A DNA stretch of 62,009 bases from Arthrobacter psychrolactophilus (GTDB taxonomy: Bacteria > Actinomycetota > Actinomycetes > Actinomycetales > Micrococcaceae): the NCBI RefSeq assembly GCF_003219795.1, contig NZ_QJVC01000024.1:1-62009 (forward strand). Reading direction: 5' to 3'. The position numbers and the translations under genes were made by a program. The notes beneath the pieces are model-generated. The model worked only from the letters and a program-made list of their open reading frames with translations. It did no database searches and was not told the origin of the DNA. Numbering within the stretch: the stretch's first letter is position 1; each line of letters begins with the position of its first letter. Below, in pieces: positions 60,868-62,009 of the stretch.

Positions 60868-60924
60868 CTATTTCATAGGCAGGGAAAATTAAATATTGTT
60901 GCCTAATGAAGTGATGAGTCGGCA

Positions 60925-61503
60925 CTATCGCCGTACGTAGTAGTAATCCTGCTGCGTATCCGCAGAACCCCCATTAGCATCCAAAGCACGAGCAAGCACG
61001 ATGTAGGGCCCTGAGTCGCCCACAGGATGAGCCACAGCTAGCCGTGTACGTGCCGTAACGATCAAGGCGGGTGCTAATGCGCCAGCGGCGACTGATCCAC
61101 TGTAGGTGACTTCAACTATCCAACGATTTAGATCCGTATTCACACTGATACCAGTAATAACCCAGGGTGCATTAACCGTAAATTCACCAGGGGATTCACC
61201 TGGAATAGACCCTTGATCAAACGTCACTTGTCCGGAGACACTTGGCGCCGCATCAGGACCAGAGTTAAAAAACGAAACGAACGTATTGAACGTCTGATTA
61301 GTACCCAGCACTGATTGTCCGTCGATCTGAGTGGGAACAGCCGGTGCGACATTGATCGAACTTACGCTCAATGTGTAATTAGTAGGCAGGATTGACGCTG
61401 ACGCCGTGGGCGCCGCAACTGCTGCAACAATAACTGGAGTGGTCCAAACCACAGATTTAACGATGTTCCGTCTCGCGAATTCTTGACTTTTATTAATTTC
61501 CAA
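60925..61503 (-). CDS. secreted protein with Tat-like signal, unknown function (second copy)
   Basis: 192 residues, TTG start with AGGA six bases upstream. The N-terminus has RRNIVKSVVWTTPVIVAA then APTASAS, the same design as the protein at 856–1524: twin Arg, Val-Lys, Trp, Pro, Val-Ile-Ala, and the same end. The mature part is Thr/Ser/Val-rich and beta-like, with GPDAAPSVSGQVTFDQG resembling a CARDB/DUF11-type repeat domain. No anchor motif is seen. Lower GC than the housekeeping genes and a TTG start hint at an accessory origin. Function unknown. Confidence 0.78.
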   Translation of the reverse strand: MEINKSQEFARRNIVKSVVWTTPVIVAAVAAPTASASILPTNYTLSVSSINVAPAVPTQIDGQSVLGTNQTFNTFVSFFNSGPDAAPSVSGQVTFDQGSIPGESPGEFTVNAPWVITGISVNTDLNRWIVEVTYSGSVAAGALAPALIVTARTRLAVAHPVGDSGPYIVLARALDANGGSADTQQDYYYVRR

Positions 61504-61932
61504 ATCAATTCCTAATTATTAATGAATGTCCGCAATCGATATTACCCAAAGAAGACAATTCTATTTTCATTATTGCCGATTAACTACCTTCAATTACTAG
61601 CGCCACATTCTCGATGTTAATTTTCAAAACTCATCCCTCTTTAATAATTTTCGGAGTCATCCAAGGAATGAAAGATCGTAAGCACTTTCGCTTGCACACA
61701 GAGACTGTAGTGCGATTGCCATTGCTTGCAACTACCTCTGCAATTCACAATCACTCTCTACTCTGCCATCAAACATTGAGATAAGGGCCTTTCTAACCCA
61801 ATCACGAGGCGAAGCCACCCTGCACCCACCCCGCACCCACCCTCATCCCCACGAGAATGTCCAATACATCAACTTCGGTTACCGAATTTTGCATTCACCA
61901 TCAGAACCCAAAAAGCATAGCTCCCAATTCTA
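61504..61932. other. 429-bp AT-rich noncoding region
   Basis: This stretch upstream of the second secreted-protein gene is clearly richer in A and T than the rest of the window, especially 61510–61660. It must hold that gene's promoter. I see no gene, no convincing hairpin and no known RNA. A short CACCC-rich run (CACCCTGCACCCACCCCGCA) lies near 61820. Confidence 0.4.
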
Positions 61933-62009
61933 TGTTAGCGGCCATGAAAAACTGCCCATAGGCGGCCACGAAAGTGCCCACTGATGGCCAGCAAAACTGC
62001 CCATTGGTG
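61933..62009. mobile_element. terminal repeats of a putative IS21-family element
   Basis: From TGTTAGCGG at 61933 three imperfect direct repeats follow, beginning at 61940, 61964 and 61986, each of the form GGCCA-NN-AAA(A)-N-TGCCCA at 22–24 bp steps. Multiple short repeats just inside a TGT end are typical of IS21-type termini, where they bind IstA. The element itself would extend beyond the right edge, so no transposase gene is seen. Confidence 0.55.

Noticed and set aside
61940-62003. Three short direct repeats that could suggest a CRISPR array
   Set aside because: Units are only ~18 bp at 22–24 bp steps, so there is no room for spacers, and they fit an insertion-sequence terminus.

Overview
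The window comes from the chromosome of a high-GC actinobacterium, most likely a member of the Micrococcaceae close to Arthrobacter. The evidence is the housekeeping order tatD–rpfB–rsmA–ispE–ABC-F and tRNA-Gln–glmU–prs, then rplY–pth, together with frequent GTG/TTG starts, a resuscitation-promoting factor, PMT-type protein mannosylation and a MoxR–DUF58–TgpA operon. No species name can be given from sequence reading alone.

Layout. Positions 1–860 hold the tail of an unidentified gene and a decayed IS110-type transposase. A secreted Tat-like protein (856–1524), an AraC-type regulator and the sufS–sufU pair follow on the minus strand. From about 4.7 to 35.7 kb lies a complete Wzx/Wzy-type exopolysaccharide locus. 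It has a GDPD-like lipoprotein and a priming glycosylphosphotransferase (minus strand), then gmd–fcl for GDP-L-fucose and a secreted GH16 glycanase (plus strand). Next come a TagD-like cytidylyltransferase, two surface proteins including a 1129-residue YCD/GGGW multidomain protein, and a coupled run of CDP-alcohol phosphotransferase, GT2, Wzy and Wzx. A long minus-strand arm then carries four tandem MalT/LAL-type LuxR regulators, a Wzz/BY-kinase-like protein without a P-loop lysine, an Alg14/Alg13-like split glycosyltransferase and a GT11 fucosyltransferase.

From 35.8 to 48.6 kb the minus strand is housekeeping: pth, rplY, prs, glmU, tRNA-Gln(UUG), an ABC-F ATPase, ispE, rsmA, rpfB and tatD. 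Two paralogous AbiEi-like/DUF559 genes interrupt it at 37.3–38.1 and 41.3–42.2 kb. Related palindromic repeats lie beside these two genes. From 48.7 to 58.1 kb are moxR–DUF58–tgpA, a succinate-semialdehyde dehydrogenase, rsmI and a PMT-family mannosyltransferase. The last stretch (58.2–61.5 kb) has an HPr-kinase-like/PqqD-like protein, signal peptidase I, a low-molecular-weight tyrosine phosphatase and a second Tat-like secreted protein. It then enters an AT-rich noncoding segment that ends in the terminal repeats of what looks like an IS21-type element.

How the genes fit together: Gmd and Fcl make GDP-L-fucose, which the GT11 enzyme would use. The PHPT-type priming enzyme and the glycosyltransferases build a lipid-linked repeat, Wzx flips it, Wzy polymerises it, and the Wzz-like protein sets chain length. 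The TagD-like enzyme, CDP-alcohol phosphotransferase and GDPD-like lipoprotein suggest a phospho-alcohol (perhaps glycerol-phosphate) decoration. The four LAL regulators lie upstream of, and in the same direction as, the chain-length and glycosyltransferase arm. The most unusual items are the tandem LAL array with one pseudo-ATPase member, the palindrome-associated DUF559 genes, and the possible phosphodiester-decoration module.
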